A program made the translations under genes and the position numbers. 64,000 nt of DNA, taken from the NCBI GenBank assembly GCA_050999295.1, contig JBPCPI010000089.1:6466-70465 (forward strand). Direction: 5' to 3'. This document shows positions 1-9,348 of this stretch, piece by piece. Source of the stretch: JACCQS01 sp050999295 (GTDB lineage Bacteria; Actinomycetota; Actinomycetes; Mycobacteriales; Geodermatophilaceae). Numbering within the stretch: the stretch's first letter is position 1; each line of letters opens with the position of its first letter. The notes beneath the pieces are model-generated. The model was not told the DNA's origin. It was given only the letters and a program-made list of their open reading frames with translations, and ran no database searches.

Positions 1-1
1 A

Positions 2-1372
2 GCAGTGCTGTCCCTGCTCAGCGCATGCACGAGTGTGGTCACCGGAGCCCCGAATCCGGCCAACGGGATCCGTCAGGATGTGGCCGACTCCGAGCTCGAG
101 ATCTTCGGGGCCGGCGACGGGGAGGTCGATCGACTGGTGCGCAACGCCTTGGCCGATCTCAACACCTTCTGGGAGGAGCAGTTCCCGGACGTCTTCGGCA
201 ACGAGTTCCCGGCACTGGAGGGGGGCTACTACTCCGTCGACCCGGACAATTTCAATCCCGACGACTATCCGGACGACATCGACAGCGACGTCTGCCTCGA
301 GGACCTGGTCGACAGCGTCACCGGCAACGCGTACTACTGCCTGGCCGGGAACGACGGCGACCTCATCGCCTACGACCGGACCCTGCTCGAGCAGCTCATG
401 AACGACTACGGGCCATTTCTTCCGGCGATGGTGATCGCGCACGAGTTCGGGCACGCCATCCAGGGCCGCGAGGGGGTCGACTCCAACAAGACGATCGTGG
501 CCGAAACCCAGGCCGACTGCTTCGCCGGGGCCTGGACCGGTTGGGTGGCCACCGATGCCGCCGAGCACTTCAACATCCGCGCACCGGAGCTGGACGACCT
601 GGTCCGCGGACTGGTGGAGTTCCGCGACCCGGTGGGCGAGGATCCCGACGGCGACAGCTCACACGGCTCCTACTTCGACCGCACCTCGGCCTTCCAGGAG
701 GGTTTCGACGACGGACCCAATGCCTGCCGCGACAACTTCGACGACGACCGGATCTTCACCCAGATCGAATTCGGCGAGAACGACACGACAGGTGACGCGC
801 CCTATGACGAGACCCTCGAGATTGCCGACAGTTCGCTGGGCGCCTTCTGGACCGATGTCCTGGACTCCGCGGGGGTGGACTTCAGCATTCCGGACCTGGC
901 CGGCTTCGACGGTGATGCCCCCGACTGCGACGGTCAGCAGCAAGAACGCGACATCAACTACTGTCCCCCGGACAACACCGTCAGCTATGACGAGTCCGAG
1001 CTCACCGAAGCACTGCACGACGACATCGGGGACTACGCGGTCATCATGGCCATCGCCATCCCGTACAACATGGCGGTACTACAGGCCCTCGACCGGCCGA
1101 TCGACGACGGCCCAGCCGTGTCATCCTCGGTCTGCCTGGCCGGTTGGTACTCCTCGACCTTCGCCGACGGCGACATCCCCTTCGAAGGGGACAACGCGTC
1201 CAGCATCTCGCCCGGGGACATCGACGAAGCGGTGATCTTCCTGGTCGAACAGGCCACTCGACGCGAGGTGCTGCCCGAGGCCGAGCTGTCCGGCTTTCAG
1301 CTCGTGGACTTCTTCCGGCGCGGGTTCGTCGTGGGTCCCGACGCCTGCGGTGTCGAGGGCCTGGACGGGTGA
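2..1372 (+). CDS. Neutral zinc metallopeptidase, lipoprotein-like (5' end cut by the window edge)
   Basis: The open frame runs in from the window edge, so the true start and most of the signal peptide are missing. The visible N-terminus still shows a lipobox-like L-S-A-C, which suggests a lipid-anchored exported protein. A gluzincin HEFGH motif lies at codons 146-150 counted from the GTG at position 5, followed by a conserved ETQADCFAGAW segment typical of the YpfJ/COG2321 neutral metallopeptidases. The protein is very rich in Asp and Glu. The next gene is a close paralogue starting 5 nt downstream, so the two are a tandem duplication, probably cotranscribed. The substrate is unknown. The metallopeptidase call is firm; the physiological role is not. 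Confidence 0.75.
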   Translation, partial: AVLSLLSACTSVVTGAPNPANGIRQDVADSELEIFGAGDGEVDRLVRNALADLNTFWEEQFPDVFGNEFPALEGGYYSVDPDNFNPDDYPDDIDSDVCLEDLVDSVTGNAYYCLAGNDGDLIAYDRTLLEQLMNDYGPFLPAMVIAHEFGHAIQGREGVDSNKTIVAETQADCFAGAWTGWVATDAAEHFNIRAPELDDLVRGLVEFRDPVGEDPDGDSSHGSYFDRTSAFQEGFDDGPNACRDNFDDDRIFTQIEFGENDTTGDAPYDETLEIADSSLGAFWTDVLDSAGVDFSIPDLAGFDGDAPDCDGQQQERDINYCPPDNTVSYDESELTEALHDDIGDYAVIMAIAIPYNMAVLQALDRPIDDGPAVSSSVCLAGWYSSTFADGDIPFEGDNASSISPGDIDEAVIFLVEQATRREVLPEAELSGFQLVDFFRRGFVVGPDACGVEGLDG

Positions 1373-1377
1373 GGACG

Positions 1378-2775
1378 ATGTCGTCGAGAACACGCCGCAG
1401 TATCGTGCTCCTGGCAACGGTGGCTGTGACCGGCAGCGGCTGCGCCAGCACGGTCGTCGGCGCGCCGTCACCCGCCAACGGGCTCCGCGAGGACGTGCCT
1501 GACTCGGACTTCGAGATCGTCGGCGCGACCGACGGTGAGATCGACACGACGGCTCGCAATGCCTTGGCAGACATCAACGACTTCTGGTCCCAGACCCTTC
1601 CCGAGCTGTTCGACACCGAGTTCGAGCCCTTGACCGGCGGCTACTTCTCGATCGACCCCGACAACTATGACCCCGACGACTACCCCGACGACATCGGCTG
1701 CCTGGACGGGGATCCCGAGAACGTCGCGGGCAACGCGTTCTACTGCTTCCCCCAGCCCGGCGGCGCCGGGGACAACATCGTCTACGACCGGACCCTGCTG
1801 GAAACGCTTGCCCAAGATTATGGTCGGTTCCTGCCAGCCCTGGTCATGGCTCACGAGTTCGCCCACGCGCTCCAGGCCCGTGAGCCACCTCCCTCGGAAC
1901 TGTCCATCGTCTACGAGACCCAGGCCGACTGCTACGCCGGCGCCTGGACCGGGTGGGTCGCCGAGGACAATGCGAAGCACTTCAACATCCGCGCACCCGA
2001 ACTCGACGACGTCATCCGCGGGTTCCTGCTGCTCCGCGACGAGCCCGGATCGGCGGCCGAGGACGAGAGCGCGCATGGGTCGTACTTTGATCGCGTGTCG
2101 GCCTTCCAGGAGGGCTTCGACAGCGGGGCGCAGGCCTGCCGGGACAATTACGACGACGATCGGCTGTTCACCCTTGCCGAGTTCACCCCGGACGACGGGA
2201 CCGCCGGAAATGTCTCCTACAGCGAGGCGGTCGAGATCAGTGACCGCACGCTCGAGATCTTCTGGGAATCGGCCTTCGACGAGGTCGGTCAGCAGTCCTT
2301 CATCACCCCGGAGTTGGTCGCCTTCGACGGCGATGCCCCGGATTGCGGTGGCGACGCGGTAGCGCGGGACATCAGCTTCTGTCCGGACGACAACACCGTC
2401 GCCTTCGACGAGTCCGATCTCACCGAGGTTATTGCCGAGGAGATCGGCGACTTCGCCGTGACGATGGCGATCTCCCTGCCCTACGCCCTTGCCGCCCGGC
2501 ACGCCGTCGAGCGTTCGGTACGTGGTCCCGAAGCGATCTCGGCCGCCGTCTGCGCGACCGGCTGGTTCGCGGCTCAGTTCTATCTCGGCAGGCTCGACGA
2601 CCCGGCGGATGCCAGTATCAGTCCCGGGGACATCGACGAGGCGGTGATCTTCCTGATCGAGTACGGCTCGAGGCGAGAGATCCTGCCCGAGGTTGGGCTG
2701 TCGGGCTTCCAACTCGTCGACGTCTTCCGGCAGGGCTTCATCAACGGCGGGGCCGACTGCGGCATCTTCGACTGA
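1378..2775 (+). CDS. Neutral zinc metallopeptidase lipoprotein, tandem paralogue
   Basis: This is a 465-residue protein starting at ATG 1378, chosen because a basic n-region (MSSRTRRS), a hydrophobic stretch and a lipobox-like G-S-G-C follow directly. The zinc site HEFAH is at residues 159-163, followed by ETQADCYAGAW, which contains the third metal-ligand region of the family. It aligns end to end with the preceding gene, sharing the acidic composition and the conserved NxVxFDESDLTE block. The pair most likely arose by tandem duplication and acts outside the membrane. It converges on the thioredoxin-TPR gene with about 20 nt between them. The family assignment is strong; the substrate is unknown. 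Confidence 0.78.
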   Translation: MSSRTRRSIVLLATVAVTGSGCASTVVGAPSPANGLREDVPDSDFEIVGATDGEIDTTARNALADINDFWSQTLPELFDTEFEPLTGGYFSIDPDNYDPDDYPDDIGCLDGDPENVAGNAFYCFPQPGGAGDNIVYDRTLLETLAQDYGRFLPALVMAHEFAHALQAREPPPSELSIVYETQADCYAGAWTGWVAEDNAKHFNIRAPELDDVIRGFLLLRDEPGSAAEDESAHGSYFDRVSAFQEGFDSGAQACRDNYDDDRLFTLAEFTPDDGTAGNVSYSEAVEISDRTLEIFWESAFDEVGQQSFITPELVAFDGDAPDCGGDAVARDISFCPDDNTVAFDESDLTEVIAEEIGDFAVTMAISLPYALAARHAVERSVRGPEAISAAVCATGWFAAQFYLGRLDDPADASISPGDIDEAVIFLIEYGSRREILPEVGLSGFQLVDVFRQGFINGGADCGIFD

Positions 2776-2796
2776 CCAGCGACGGCGTCCCGGCGA

Positions 2797-3759
2797 CTAG
2801 AACAGCGCCGCAGTGAGCTTCTTTCGCGCGTCCACCACTCGGGGGTCCTCGTCACCGACCAGCGCGAAGAGCTCGAGCAGGCCCTCTCTGGCACCGTCCC
2901 GGTTCTCGCCCGAAGTGGCCCGAATGACAGCGAGCAGACGATCGAAGGCCCGCTCTACCTGACCTTGGGCCAGTTCGACGTCCGCAGCGCAACGTGCGGC
3001 GGCGGCATCCTTCGGGTCGGCATCAGCGCGGGCCACTGCGTCCGGACCGGCTGCCTCGGCTCGGCGCAGGAGCCGGACCTGGGACAGCGCGACGCCGGCG
3101 ATCGGGTGGCCGGGTTCGGCGGCGAGGATCTCGGCGTAGGCGGCCTCGGCGGCGTCTAGGTCGCCACGACCGACGGCGTCCTCGGCGGCGTCCAGCCGCG
3201 CATCCTCGAGGACTTGCGGGCTGCCCTCGGCACCGTCCTGGACGTCGGCCGTTCCGGCAGGTAGCTGTCCACCGGCTGCTGCCACGACAGCTGCCAGGAA
3301 CTTGCGGACCTCGGCTTCGGGTAGTGCTCCGTTGAACTCTGCGGCCAGTGCGCCCTGCAGCACTGCCTTGACCGACGGGATGCTCTGGACCTGCAGTCCT
3401 TCGGCCAGCCGCGGATTGGAGTCGATATCGACCTTGGCGAGAATCCAGGCGCCCTTGCCCTCGGCGGCGAGCCTTTCCAGGACCGGAGACAGTTGCTTGC
3501 AGGGCTGACACCAGTCAGCCCACAGGTCCAGGATGACCGGCACCTGGAAGGACTGGTCGATGACCTCGGCCTGGAAGGTCGACTCGGTGACGTCTATGAC
3601 GTAACTGCCGCCCTTGGGAGCGGCAGCGGCCCGCTCGGCTGCCTCGGCGCGAGCCCGGAGGGCAGCCAGATCGACGGCTCCGGCTAAAGAGCCAGCGACC
3701 TGGGCCTGCTGGGCGGCGGCGGCGGTACGGGGGGCAGCGGTTCCACGATTGGGTTGCAT
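2797..3759 (-). CDS. Thioredoxin-TPR protein (CnoX/YbbN-like co-chaperone)
   Basis: This 320-residue protein has a low-complexity Ala-rich N-terminus, a thioredoxin fold at about residues 50-160 and a helical TPR-like C-terminal half. The thioredoxin site is W-C-Q-P-C-K with cysteines 84 and 87. E. coli CnoX lacks a redox-active CXXC pair while many actinobacterial homologues keep one, so the protein could act as an oxidoreductase, a holdase or both. I chose ATG 3757-3759 (MQPNRG) over an upstream in-frame extension that would overlap the kinase gene. The gene follows the kinase on the same strand with a gap of about 55 nt and may be cotranscribed with it. Confidence 0.8.
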   Translation of the reverse strand: MQPNRGTAAPRTAAAAQQAQVAGSLAGAVDLAALRARAEAAERAAAAPKGGSYVIDVTESTFQAEVIDQSFQVPVILDLWADWCQPCKQLSPVLERLAAEGKGAWILAKVDIDSNPRLAEGLQVQSIPSVKAVLQGALAAEFNGALPEAEVRKFLAAVVAAAGGQLPAGTADVQDGAEGSPQVLEDARLDAAEDAVGRGDLDAAEAAYAEILAAEPGHPIAGVALSQVRLLRRAEAAGPDAVARADADPKDAAAARCAADVELAQGQVERAFDRLLAVIRATSGENRDGAREGLLELFALVGDEDPRVVDARKKLTAALF

Positions 3760-3814
3760 GGCTCCATTTTTGCATTGGCCTGCGGGGCCGGTGCGGCGGG
3801 CGGAGCTGGCGGAT

Positions 3815-5353
3815 CTACCAGATATTGACGCAGAGGCGCCCGTCCACATCTTCCCAGCTCAGGCGGTAACCGCAGGTGTACCCGTAGTCCTCGAAGGGGT
3901 CACGTGGAGGGCTCGCGAAGTACAGATCGTCGCAAGACCGCATGCTCCCGGCGTAGCACTCTTGCGCGAGAGAATCCAGGAACGGGTCGCCGTAGCTGGC
4001 CGGCGGCGGGCCTCCGGCCGGGGGTGGACCCCCTGGGGCGGGAGGCGCGGGCGGCGCTGGGGGCGGGTTCGTGGTCCGCGGTGTGGTCGTTTGCGGCGCG
4101 AGGGTCGGCGCGGCTGCCGTCTGCGGCGGGGTCGGCGGCGCCGCAGGGGTCCCCATGGAGGTGGGCGCCGGCGACGTGGTGGCCTTTGAGCTGCCAAGCG
4201 CATCCGCGGTGGCCGAAACGGGGTTGGCCTGTTGGCCGGGGGGGTCGGGCTCGCTCAGCAGCGCTACCCCGATGAGGGCGGCTGCAGCGAGCAGCGCCAC
4301 CATCGCGGCGACGAGCAGCGCAGCGCTGAGGCGGCGGCGGGATCGCGGCCGCACCGGAGCGGCATGGGACGAGCGGGTCAGGGCCACCGGAGCGTGAAGT
4401 TGGGCACTGGGTTGGAAGGAAGGCGGTTTGGCTGGCGGCGCTGGCAGCTGCCAGGACGCCAGCACGTCGGTCGGGTGGCCGGCCGCGTCCATTGCCAGCG
4501 AACGAGGCGCGGGCGCCGTCCGGAGTTCGGCGCGGGCAGCCGCGGCCAGGTCACCAGCCCGGCGATAGCGGTCCTCGGGGTTCTTGGCCATCCCTCGGAC
4601 CACCACCGCATCCAGCCCCGCCGGCAGATCGGCGTTCAGCATTGATGGCCGAGGTGCAGGTGTGTGCAGGTGGTTGTTCATCAGGACCGGGCCCGCACCG
4701 AGAAACGGTCGCCTGCCGGCGAGGCATTCGTAGAGCAGGCAGGCCAGGGAGTACACATCGGTCCGGCGGTCGAACGGTGTGTCTAGGAACCGTTCCGGAG
4801 CCATGTAGTCGAAGCTGCCCATGGCCGCACCGGTCAGGGTGAGGGTGGGTCCGTCGTCCTCGGCGGCGCGGGCGATCCCGAAGTCGACGAGATAGACGAA
4901 CACGTCGTCACTGTCGCTGTTGGGATGGGTGACCAGGACGTTGGAGGGCTTCACGTCGCGGTGGATGAGCCCGTCGTCGTGCGCGGCATCCAGAGCTTGC
5001 GCGACCTGACTGATGATGTCCACGGCGCGCTTCGCGGACAGCGCGGCAGGTGTCCTGAGCAACGCGCCCAGATCGCTTCCGTCGACCAGGCGCATGTCCA
5101 GGAACAGCCGACCATCGATCTCCCCGAACCGGTGGATCGGGATGACGTGGGCCTCGCGCAGTCGTGCGGCCAGCTCCGACTCCCGCCGGAACCGGGCCCG
5201 GTAATTCTCATCTGCGGCCAGATGGGGGGAGAGCACCTTGAGCGCCACTGCGCGCTTGTGGCTCTCGTCGTAGGCCCGGTAGACCTCCCCCATCCCACCC
5301 CGGCCGAGTAGTGCCTCGATCCGGTACGGGCCGAAGCGAACCTCGTCTGTCAC
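3815..5353 (-). CDS. Serine/threonine protein kinase, membrane-anchored (PknB-type)
   Basis: This is a 512-residue eukaryotic-type kinase. It shows a Gly-rich loop (LGRGGMGEV), catalytic Lys39, the HRDVKPSN loop with Asp133 and Asn138, DFG at 157-159 and APE at 185-187. The kinase domain ends near residue 275. A single transmembrane helix at about 342-366 is followed by a Pro-rich linker and a short extracellular domain of about 60 residues with four cysteines. This sensor domain is neither a PASTA array nor a beta-propeller, so the ligand is not evident. The kinase should phosphorylate Ser/Thr of cytoplasmic proteins in response to an envelope cue. It sits upstream of the thioredoxin-TPR gene on the same strand. 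Confidence 0.9.
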   Translation of the reverse strand: MTDEVRFGPYRIEALLGRGGMGEVYRAYDESHKRAVALKVLSPHLAADENYRARFRRESELAARLREAHVIPIHRFGEIDGRLFLDMRLVDGSDLGALLRTPAALSAKRAVDIISQVAQALDAAHDDGLIHRDVKPSNVLVTHPNSDSDDVFVYLVDFGIARAAEDDGPTLTLTGAAMGSFDYMAPERFLDTPFDRRTDVYSLACLLYECLAGRRPFLGAGPVLMNNHLHTPAPRPSMLNADLPAGLDAVVVRGMAKNPEDRYRRAGDLAAAARAELRTAPAPRSLAMDAAGHPTDVLASWQLPAPPAKPPSFQPSAQLHAPVALTRSSHAAPVRPRSRRRLSAALLVAAMVALLAAAALIGVALLSEPDPPGQQANPVSATADALGSSKATTSPAPTSMGTPAAPPTPPQTAAAPTLAPQTTTPRTTNPPPAPPAPPAPGGPPPAGGPPPASYGDPFLDSLAQECYAGSMRSCDDLYFASPPRDPFEDYGYTCGYRLSWEDVDGRLCVNIW

Positions 5354-5419
5354 CTCAGACCAGCGCGCCTTTGCACCGGCCTACGTTTTCATACCGCCAC
5401 CGGGACTGCGGCACGGGAT

Positions 5420-7105
5420 CTAGAACCGGGCGGGCTCGGTGTACCCGCCCCACTCGGCGCGCAACGCATCGCAGATCTCACCGAGGGTGGCCTCGGCGCG
5501 TGCTGCGTCCAACATCGCGGGCACAAGATTGGCCTCGGTACGGCTGACCTCGATCATGTGGGCCAGCCCCGCCCGGACGGCGCCCTCGTCGCGGGCTCCC
5601 CGCCGGGCAGCGAGGACCCGGCATTGCTCGAGCTCGACATCGTGACTGACCCGCAGGATGTCTAGTTCGTCGTGTTCGCTGACCGAGGCGTTGTTCACGT
5701 TCACCCCGACGACCTCTCGGTCGCCCTTCTCCAGTTTGAGCTGGTAGTCGAAGGCCGCCTCGGCGATCTCCCCCAGGAACCAGCCCTCCTCGATCCCGCG
5801 CAACAGCCCGCTGGTCATGGTTGCCTCGCTTCCCATGCCCTTGATCCGGGCGAAGATCTCCTCCGCCTGGCGCTCGAGTTCGTCGGTGAGTGCCTCGACG
5901 TACCAGGACCCACCCAGTGGATCCGCGACATTGCCGACACCGGTCTCGGCGGCCAGCACCTGCTGGGTGCGCAAAGCGATCTGGGCGGCCTTCTCACTCG
6001 GCAGCGCCAGGACCTCGTCCAGAGCGTTCGTGTGCAACGAGTTGGTGCCGCCCAGGATCGCGGCCAGCGCCTCGACGGCCGTACGGACGATGTTGTTGTC
6101 CGGTTGCTGCGCGGTCAGTGACACCCCGGCGGTCTGGGTGTGGAAGCGCAGCCACTGCGCACGCTCGGTCTTGGCGCCGTAGACGTCACGCATCCACCGG
6201 GCCCAGATCCGGCGCGCGGCACGGAACTTGGCGATCTCCTCGAAGAAGTCGATATGTGCATCGAAGAAGAACGACAGGCCCGGTGCGAACTCCTCGATGT
6301 CCATCCCTCGGGACAAGCCCAGCTCGACGTAGCCGAATCCGTCGGCCAAGGTGAAGGCAAGCTCCTGCGCCGCGGTGGAGCCGGCCTCGCGGATGTGATA
6401 GCCGGAGACCGAGATCGGCTTGTAAGCCGGGATCTCGGCGTTGCAGTACTCCATGAGGTCGCCGATCAGGCGCAGGTGTGGCTCGGGTGGGAACAGCCAC
6501 TCCTTCTGGGCGATGTACTCCTTGAAGATGTCGGTCTGCAGCGTTCCGTCCAGGGCCGAGATATCGATGCCCTGCCGTTCGGCGGCAACCAGGTACATGC
6601 AGAAGATCGGGACCGCCGGCCCACTGATCGTCATGGATGTGGTGGTCTGCGCGAGCGGGATGTCGGCGAAGAGGATCTCCATGTCGGCCGCCGAGTCGAT
6701 CGCCACGCCGCAGTGTCCGACCTCGCCCAACGACTTCGAGTCGTCGGAGTCGTAGCCCATCAGAGTCGGCATGTCGAAGGCGACCGAGAGCCCACCACCA
6801 CCCTCGGCCAGGATCATCTTGTACCGCTCGTTGGTCTGCTCGGCATTGCCGAAGCCGGCGAACTGGCGGATCGTCCAGGAACGCCCCCGATAACCGGTCG
6901 GATACAGCCCGCGGGTGAACGGGAACTCCCCCGGCCACCCGATCCGGTCGAACCCCTCCGGTTCTTGACCGGCCTCCGGTCCGTAGACCGGGGCGAGCTC
7001 GGTTCCGGACAGGGTGCGGAAATCGGCATCGCGCACCCGACCGGACTTCAGCGCGCTGTCGTAGCGCTGTTGCCAGCGGGCTCGGCCGTCCAGGGCTGGG
7101 GTCAT
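5420..7105 (-). CDS. icmA: Isobutyryl-CoA mutase large subunit (methylmalonyl-CoA mutase family)
   Basis: This 561-residue protein covers the substrate-binding barrel of the acyl-CoA mutase family and lacks the C-terminal B12 domain, so it needs a separate small subunit (IcmB), which is not in the window. Two specificity positions are readable. Phe82 (RQFAGF) replaces the methylmalonyl-CoA mutase Tyr89, and Gln200 (YIAQKE) replaces Arg207. That pair is the isobutyryl-CoA mutase signature. The residue preceding FDMPTLMG is Ala, not the Asp of 2-hydroxyisobutyryl-CoA mutase. The expected reaction is interconversion of isobutyryl- and n-butyryl-CoA with adenosylcobalamin. I chose ATG 7105 over TTG 7111 because it fits a leaderless transcript. 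Two palindromes just upstream and the adjacent marR suggest repression by that regulator. Confidence 0.85.
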   Translation of the reverse strand: MTPALDGRARWQQRYDSALKSGRVRDADFRTLSGTELAPVYGPEAGQEPEGFDRIGWPGEFPFTRGLYPTGYRGRSWTIRQFAGFGNAEQTNERYKMILAEGGGGLSVAFDMPTLMGYDSDDSKSLGEVGHCGVAIDSAADMEILFADIPLAQTTTSMTISGPAVPIFCMYLVAAERQGIDISALDGTLQTDIFKEYIAQKEWLFPPEPHLRLIGDLMEYCNAEIPAYKPISVSGYHIREAGSTAAQELAFTLADGFGYVELGLSRGMDIEEFAPGLSFFFDAHIDFFEEIAKFRAARRIWARWMRDVYGAKTERAQWLRFHTQTAGVSLTAQQPDNNIVRTAVEALAAILGGTNSLHTNALDEVLALPSEKAAQIALRTQQVLAAETGVGNVADPLGGSWYVEALTDELERQAEEIFARIKGMGSEATMTSGLLRGIEEGWFLGEIAEAAFDYQLKLEKGDREVVGVNVNNASVSEHDELDILRVSHDVELEQCRVLAARRGARDEGAVRAGLAHMIEVSRTEANLVPAMLDAARAEATLGEICDALRAEWGGYTEPARF

Positions 7106-7154
7106 ACCCAATAGTAGGTCGTCCTACTAGTTAAGCAAGTAGGTTGTCCTACTA
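7106..7154 (-). promoter_or_regulatory. Promoter with two palindromic MarR-type operators ahead of icmA; probable leaderless start
   Basis: Two 18-bp palindromes occur 25 bp apart. Site 1 (7112-7129) is TAGTAGG-TCGT-CCTACTA, with perfect 7-bp arms. Site 2 (7137-7154) is AAGTAGG-TTGT-CCTACTA. On the minus strand a TTGCTT (7133-7138), a 16-bp spacer and TACTAT (7111-7116) form a plausible -35/-10 pair, ending 5 nt before ATG 7105. No Shine-Dalgarno sequence fits, so a leaderless mRNA is likely. Site 1 covers the -10 and site 2 overlaps the -35, the classic layout for MarR repression. Confidence 0.7.
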
Positions 7155-7183
7155 ATTACCTCCGCCGGTCGACGCTGCTTTGG

Positions 7184-7708
7184 TCAATTCAGTGCGCTCT
7201 CGGCTGTAGCCACGTCGCCGGCGGCATAGCGGACATCGCGAAGTGTCGCGTACAGCTCTTCCCACCGTTCGTCGCCGATGTTCTCCAGGCCGAAGTCGAC
7301 CGCCATCAGATCCGCGGTGGCCCGCTCGACGATGTTCCGACCGGACTCGGTGATCGAGGCCAGCACGCCACGACCGTCGGCCGGGTTCGGCCGGCGCTGC
7401 ACCAGCCCGGCCGCGACCAACCGGTCGATGGTGTTGGTCACGCTTGTCGGGTGCACCATCAGCCGGCTGCCGATGACCTTCAACGGCAATGTCCCGGTCC
7501 GGGAGAAACGCAGCAGGACGAGTGCCTCGTACCGCGCGAAGGTCAGTTCGTACGGTCGTAGCGCCTCGTCGAAGCGGCCGAGCAGGATCTGCTGGGCTCG
7601 GAAGACCGACGTCGCTGCCCGCATCGCAGTCGCGGGTCCCCACACCTGCTCCCAGTTCTCCCCGGCCCGCTCGATCGGGTCGAACGGGAGTCGGAGTTCG
7701 CGAGGCAT
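7184..7708 (-). CDS. MarR family transcriptional regulator
   Basis: This is a 174-residue winged-helix protein. The helix-turn-helix lies in the segment LKVIGSRLMVHPTSVTN and is followed by a wing with the NPADGRG turn typical of MarR proteins. It lies immediately upstream of icmA on the same strand, with the two palindromes in the 78-nt gap, so the likely targets are icmA and perhaps its own promoter. The ligand may be an acyl-CoA or a branched-chain degradation intermediate; this is inferred from the neighbour only. The insertion sequence begins 29 bp upstream of the start codon and may have disturbed the native marR promoter. Confidence 0.85.
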   Translation of the reverse strand: MPRELRLPFDPIERAGENWEQVWGPATAMRAATSVFRAQQILLGRFDEALRPYELTFARYEALVLLRFSRTGTLPLKVIGSRLMVHPTSVTNTIDRLVAAGLVQRRPNPADGRGVLASITESGRNIVERATADLMAVDFGLENIGDERWEELYATLRDVRYAAGDVATAESALN

Positions 7709-7736
7709 GGTGGGCAGAGATTACGCGCCCGTAGCT

Positions 7737-7754
7737 ACTTCGACCTGAAATAGT
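7737..7754 (+). repeat. IS terminal inverted repeat, left
   Basis: This 18-bp sequence matches the complement of 9349-9366 at 17 positions and defines the left boundary of the insertion sequence. Confidence 0.85.
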
Positions 7755-7824
7755 CGGTCGACTGAATGTGGGGCACCCCCGAAGGTGGGTGCTTTGGTCG
7801 TTCTGATCTTCAGATTCCGGTCGA

Positions 7825-9265
7825 TCAGCTGGCCAGCGCACCGATCTTGACAAGATTGTGCGCGAGGACCGCCTGTCCGGTCCAGATCCGGGCTCCTTCG
7901 GTGCCGTCCAGCCGGGTGCGATCCCATCCGTATCCTCGTTTGAGGTAGCTGATCCGTCCTTCGCTGCCGGTTCGCCACTTCACGGTCTTTCGGAACGCGG
8001 GTCGGTGCTCTTGGGCCTGTCTGGCCTTACCGGGCTTGCCTTTGCGGGGGATGACGACGCTGCGAACGCCGAGATCGTGCAGGTCGTCCTCGACCCGGCT
8101 CTCGCCGTAGCCCCGGTCGGCGGTGACGGTGCGGGGCTTGCGGCCGGTCCGCTTGATCACGCGTTCGACGGCCGGTGCGAGTTGCGGCGCGTCCGGCGGG
8201 TTGCCTTGGGTCACGGTGTGGTCGAGCACGACCCCGTCGTCGTTGTCGAGGACCTGCGCCTTGTAGCCGAACTCGACCGGCTTGCCGAGTCTGCCTTTGG
8301 CGATCGGACGGGCGTCGGGCTCGTGCAGGCTGACCCGCCGGGTCGCCCCATCCGGAGTGATCCCGGCTACCCGTTGCCTGGTCTGCGCGGCGATCCGGCG
8401 GGTTGCATCGAGCAGCTTCGCCAGGTCGTCGACTGCGCGGCGGAGCCGGCCCCGGCGTCGACCCGCGGCCGCGTCCCGGCCGCCGACCGCGGCAAGGCCG
8501 GCGGCCTTCGCCTGCGCACGGCGTAGCGCCCGCCGGGCGTTGGCCAGCAGCCGCTCGGCCTCGGTGGCCGCCCGCTCGGCAAGCTGGGCGAGTTCACCGG
8601 TGATCCGCTGCACCCTGCGCTGCGCCTCGTCCCGGCCCTGCGCGGCTCGCAGCCGAAGCTTCGCGGCGATCCCGTGCGCCCGCTTGCCCGCTGACCGACT
8701 GCGGTCCCGCAGTCGGGTCCGGGTCGCGCCACCGGCAGCCTGAACTCGCCGGCCCGGTCACGGCGATCCGCCAAATCGCCTTGGCCAACAGGCCCGAGTC
8801 CGTCGGATAGGCCACGTCCGCCGGGACCACCGTGGTGTCCGCGCGCAGCCGCGACGTGCGCAGCAGCTTCGCCTCGGCGGCCTTGGCCAGCAGCGCCTCG
8901 TTGCACCCATCCACCGCCGCGGTGCCACACCGAGTGGTCAGCTTCATCAGCGTCGTCGGATGCGGCACCGTGGCCCCGAGTGGGATCCGGCAGAACAGCC
9001 GCCACGTGATCGAGTCGCTGACCTCACGACACAACGACTCATATCCCAGCCGGTAGCGGAACTTCAGAAACATCATCCGAAGGTAGGTCTCCACCGGCGT
9101 CGACGGGCGGCCCATCCGAGCATCAAAGAACCGCACGAACGGCCGAAAGAACGCCGGATCATCCAGCAGGACATCGACCCGAGCCAGCTCCCCGGGCAAC
9201 ACCAGCAACTCCGCCGGCAGGACCGACTCCCACAACGAGCGTTGATCGCCTACGGTACGAAACAC
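7825..9265 (-). pseudogene. DDE transposase of the 1630-bp IS, split by a +1 frameshift
   Basis: The N-terminal part (from ATG 9265) reads through the conserved segments MMFLKFRYRLGYESL and PHPTTLMKLTTRCG as far as RIAVTG. The frame then changes and the homologous sequence resumes as RRVQAAGGATRTRLRDRSRS and continues to the stop at 7825, with GYKAQ, TADRGYGE and a C-terminal GRISYLKRGYGWDR block. One extra G in the GGG run near 8752-8757 accounts for the shift. It could be an inactivating mutation, a sequencing error or programmed frameshifting. Both halves are otherwise intact and run to within about 100 bp of each IS end. Confidence 0.8.
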
Positions 9266-9348
9266 GATGGCCTCGATCCCTTCTAGCCCAATGGTTCGAG
9301 GCCATTCTCTCGATCAACACCGCCCCGATCAGTGACCGCCACGCGGCC

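Noticed and set aside
1468..2712. A 414-codon open frame on the minus strand
   Set aside because: It is antisense to the second metallopeptidase, whose codon usage and motifs are clear. Long antisense frames are expected at this GC content.
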